Shown in pieces: positions 4,417 through 5,769 of a stretch of 5,769 nt of DNA; the stretch's first letter is position 1; each line of letters opens with the position of its first letter. The translations under genes and the position numbers were made by a program. The DNA comes from UBA1858 sp039182865 (GTDB lineage: Bacteria > Pseudomonadota > Gammaproteobacteria > UBA4575), in assembly GCA_039182865.1 (NCBI GenBank), contig JBCDBX010000104.1, positions 1 through 5,769 of the forward strand. The letters are read 5' to 3'. The notes beneath the pieces were generated by a model. That model was not told the origin of the DNA and did no database searches. It worked only from the letters and a program-made list of their open reading frames with translations.

Positions 4417-5769
4417 ATGGAGTACGCTCTTTTTGTGATTGTTGGCATCCTAGCGATGTTATCGTTTTATCTTTCGCCAAACGCAAAAAGCACAGCGGCT
4501 TTTTATTCAGGTCTTTCTCCCAAAGGTGTTGCACCTAACCTATTTACTCTGACATTTTCACAAGTCACTACTTGGATATTTGCCAGGTCTTTGATGAATG
4601 CCGCGATACTTGGCTATTTCTATGGGATATGGGGAACCTTGGCATATGCAGTTTATTACTTATCTTTTTTAACCGGTGGTTTAGTCGTTGATCAATTGCG
4701 TTTTAAGCATGGCCACTCAAGTATTCAAGAATTTCTTTATGAGCGTTTTGGCTGGACAGGAACTAATTGTTACAACTTTTTGATTGTCATTCGTTTAGTG
4801 AGTGAAGTTTTTGCAAATTTACTCGTGATTGGATTAATTTTTGGTGCCACCGGTTCTAATCTATATGTTCTTTCGATCTGCATCTTCTCTGTTGTCACAT
4901 TACTTTATTCGATGTTGGGCGGTCTGCATGCTTCATTAAAGACAGATGTTTTTCAGATGGGTTTATTTCTCTTAGTTTTAATGTTATTGATTTTCTCAGT
5001 TGTGTATAGCGGTGAATTTTTCATTTCGGATTTGAATTTTGTCGAATTTAACTTAGGAGAGCCAGGCCCAATTTTAATGTTAGTGGCATTGTTGCAAATC
5101 TGGAGTTATCCCATGCATGATCCTGTCATGATGGACCGGGGATTCTTGGCAGATAGACAAACTACTAGAAGAAGTTTCTTGCATGCTGCTTGGATTAGCG
5201 TGGTATGCATTATAATTTTTGGCAGTCTTGGTGTGCTTGCAGGCGCTCATGCCGTTGAGGGTGAGACAATGACAGAGGTGCTAACACGTAAATTGGGTGA
5301 AATACCCATGATTTTGTTTAGTGCGACCTTGATTATCTCTGCGATGTCGACACTAGACAGCACATTATCTAGTTCATCTAAGTTGATTGCGGCCGATATG
5401 AAGCTAGTTACAATGAATGTCAAAAATGGTCGCATAGTAATGCTGACGTTCATGCTCTTGGGCGTCTTATTAGTTTTTTCAGGTAATAAAGACCTATTTA
5501 GTGCTGTTGCCGTGAGTGGAACCGCGTCATTATTTCTTGCGCCGGTCATATTCTTCTCTATATTTGCTAATCGAACAGATGTTCCGGTATGGAGTTATTT
5601 GATTTCATTTATTGTTGCAATCTTTGGCGCTTGCTTATATTTCTCAGAATCATCTGGGTATACAGCCTTAATGGGTGATGCGCATAAATACACAAAGCTG
5701 TTGCAGATAAGTGTGACGGTACTGGTGGTTTGCAACCTTCTTTATTGGATAGGTTTAAAGGTGTCTCAA
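4417..5769 (+). CDS. sodium:solute symporter (SSS/SLC5 family), 3' end cut by the window edge
   Basis: Inner-membrane secondary transporter of the sodium:solute symporter family (LeuT fold) that drives uptake with a sodium gradient. The 451 visible codons run open to the window end and encode about 12 hydrophobic spans. Family landmarks: SQVTTWIFARSLMNAAILGY (residues 48-67) in the first core helix, GGLHASLKTDVFQ (168-180), and the diagnostic SAMSTLDSTLSSSSKLIAAD (308-327). In that last motif Ser311-Thr312 align with the Na2-site ligands Ser340-Thr341 of E. coli PutP. The ATG at 4417 has GAGGT 6 nt upstream. It lies 91 nt after the small-subunit gene on the same strand, so it may share the transport operon or have its own promoter; none is clear in the gap. 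The substrate cannot be named: the first core helix differs from PutP. Members run from about 480 residues upward, and a fusion to a sensor-kinase domain beyond the edge cannot be excluded. Confidence 0.88.
   Translation, partial: MEYALFVIVGILAMLSFYLSPNAKSTAAFYSGLSPKGVAPNLFTLTFSQVTTWIFARSLMNAAILGYFYGIWGTLAYAVYYLSFLTGGLVVDQLRFKHGHSSIQEFLYERFGWTGTNCYNFLIVIRLVSEVFANLLVIGLIFGATGSNLYVLSICIFSVVTLLYSMLGGLHASLKTDVFQMGLFLLVLMLLIFSVVYSGEFFISDLNFVEFNLGEPGPILMLVALLQIWSYPMHDPVMMDRGFLADRQTTRRSFLHAAWISVVCIIIFGSLGVLAGAHAVEGETMTEVLTRKLGEIPMILFSATLIISAMSTLDSTLSSSSKLIAADMKLVTMNVKNGRIVMLTFMLLGVLLVFSGNKDLFSAVAVSGTASLFLAPVIFFSIFANRTDVPVWSYLISFIVAIFGACLYFSESSGYTALMGDAHKYTKLLQISVTVLVVCNLLYWIGLKVSQ

Noticed and set aside
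5247..5549. Minus-strand open frame of 100 codons inside the symporter gene
   Set aside because: It is antisense to the conserved SAMSTLDS region of the symporter, with no ribosome site or family match.

Overview
The window looks like chromosomal DNA of an AT-rich proteobacterium, most likely a gammaproteobacterium. This is inferred from Shine-Dalgarno-led, closely packed genes, ATG starts, a Prx1-type peroxiredoxin, an AzoR-type flavoprotein, a DUF2726 protein and a proteobacterial-style OFA transporter. No rRNA, tRNA, CRISPR array, insertion sequence or phage gene is visible. The first gene (peroxiredoxin) and the last (sodium:solute symporter) are both cut by the window edges.

Positions 1-1100 hold a minus-strand cluster, read right to left: an 84-residue protein with a Cys-x3-Cys-x-Cys cluster, a 91-residue helical protein, and a 2-Cys peroxiredoxin. 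The gaps are 36 and 35 nt, so this is probably one operon that ends in a peroxide-scavenging enzyme. I do not recognise either small protein.

Positions 1101-1326 are a divergent control region with a good Fur-box-like palindrome at 1177-1195. To the right, positions 1327-2400 hold a plus-strand pair: an FMN-dependent NADH-azoreductase/quinone reductase (AzoR family) and, 6 nt after its stop, a DUF2726 protein. Both sides of the divergent region therefore carry redox or stress enzymes, and iron-linked control is a reasonable but unproven reading.

Positions 2401-2837 are a 437-nt AT-rich region without a convincing gene. It holds several inverted repeats, including a perfect 8+8 operator-like palindrome overlapping the -35 box of a candidate promoter for the next operon. 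It also holds a faint minus-strand open frame interrupted by one amber codon.

Positions 2838-5769 are a plus-strand transport block: an OFA-family (oxalate/formate antiporter-like) MFS permease, a 52-residue single-span protein of the MFS-transporter small-subunit type starting 3 nt after it, and, 91 nt further on, a sodium:solute symporter whose 3' end is outside the window. A TAATCAGCTTA motif occurs upstream of both the MFS gene and the symporter gene. The block probably handles uptake or exchange of small organic anions, but no substrate can be read from the sequence.
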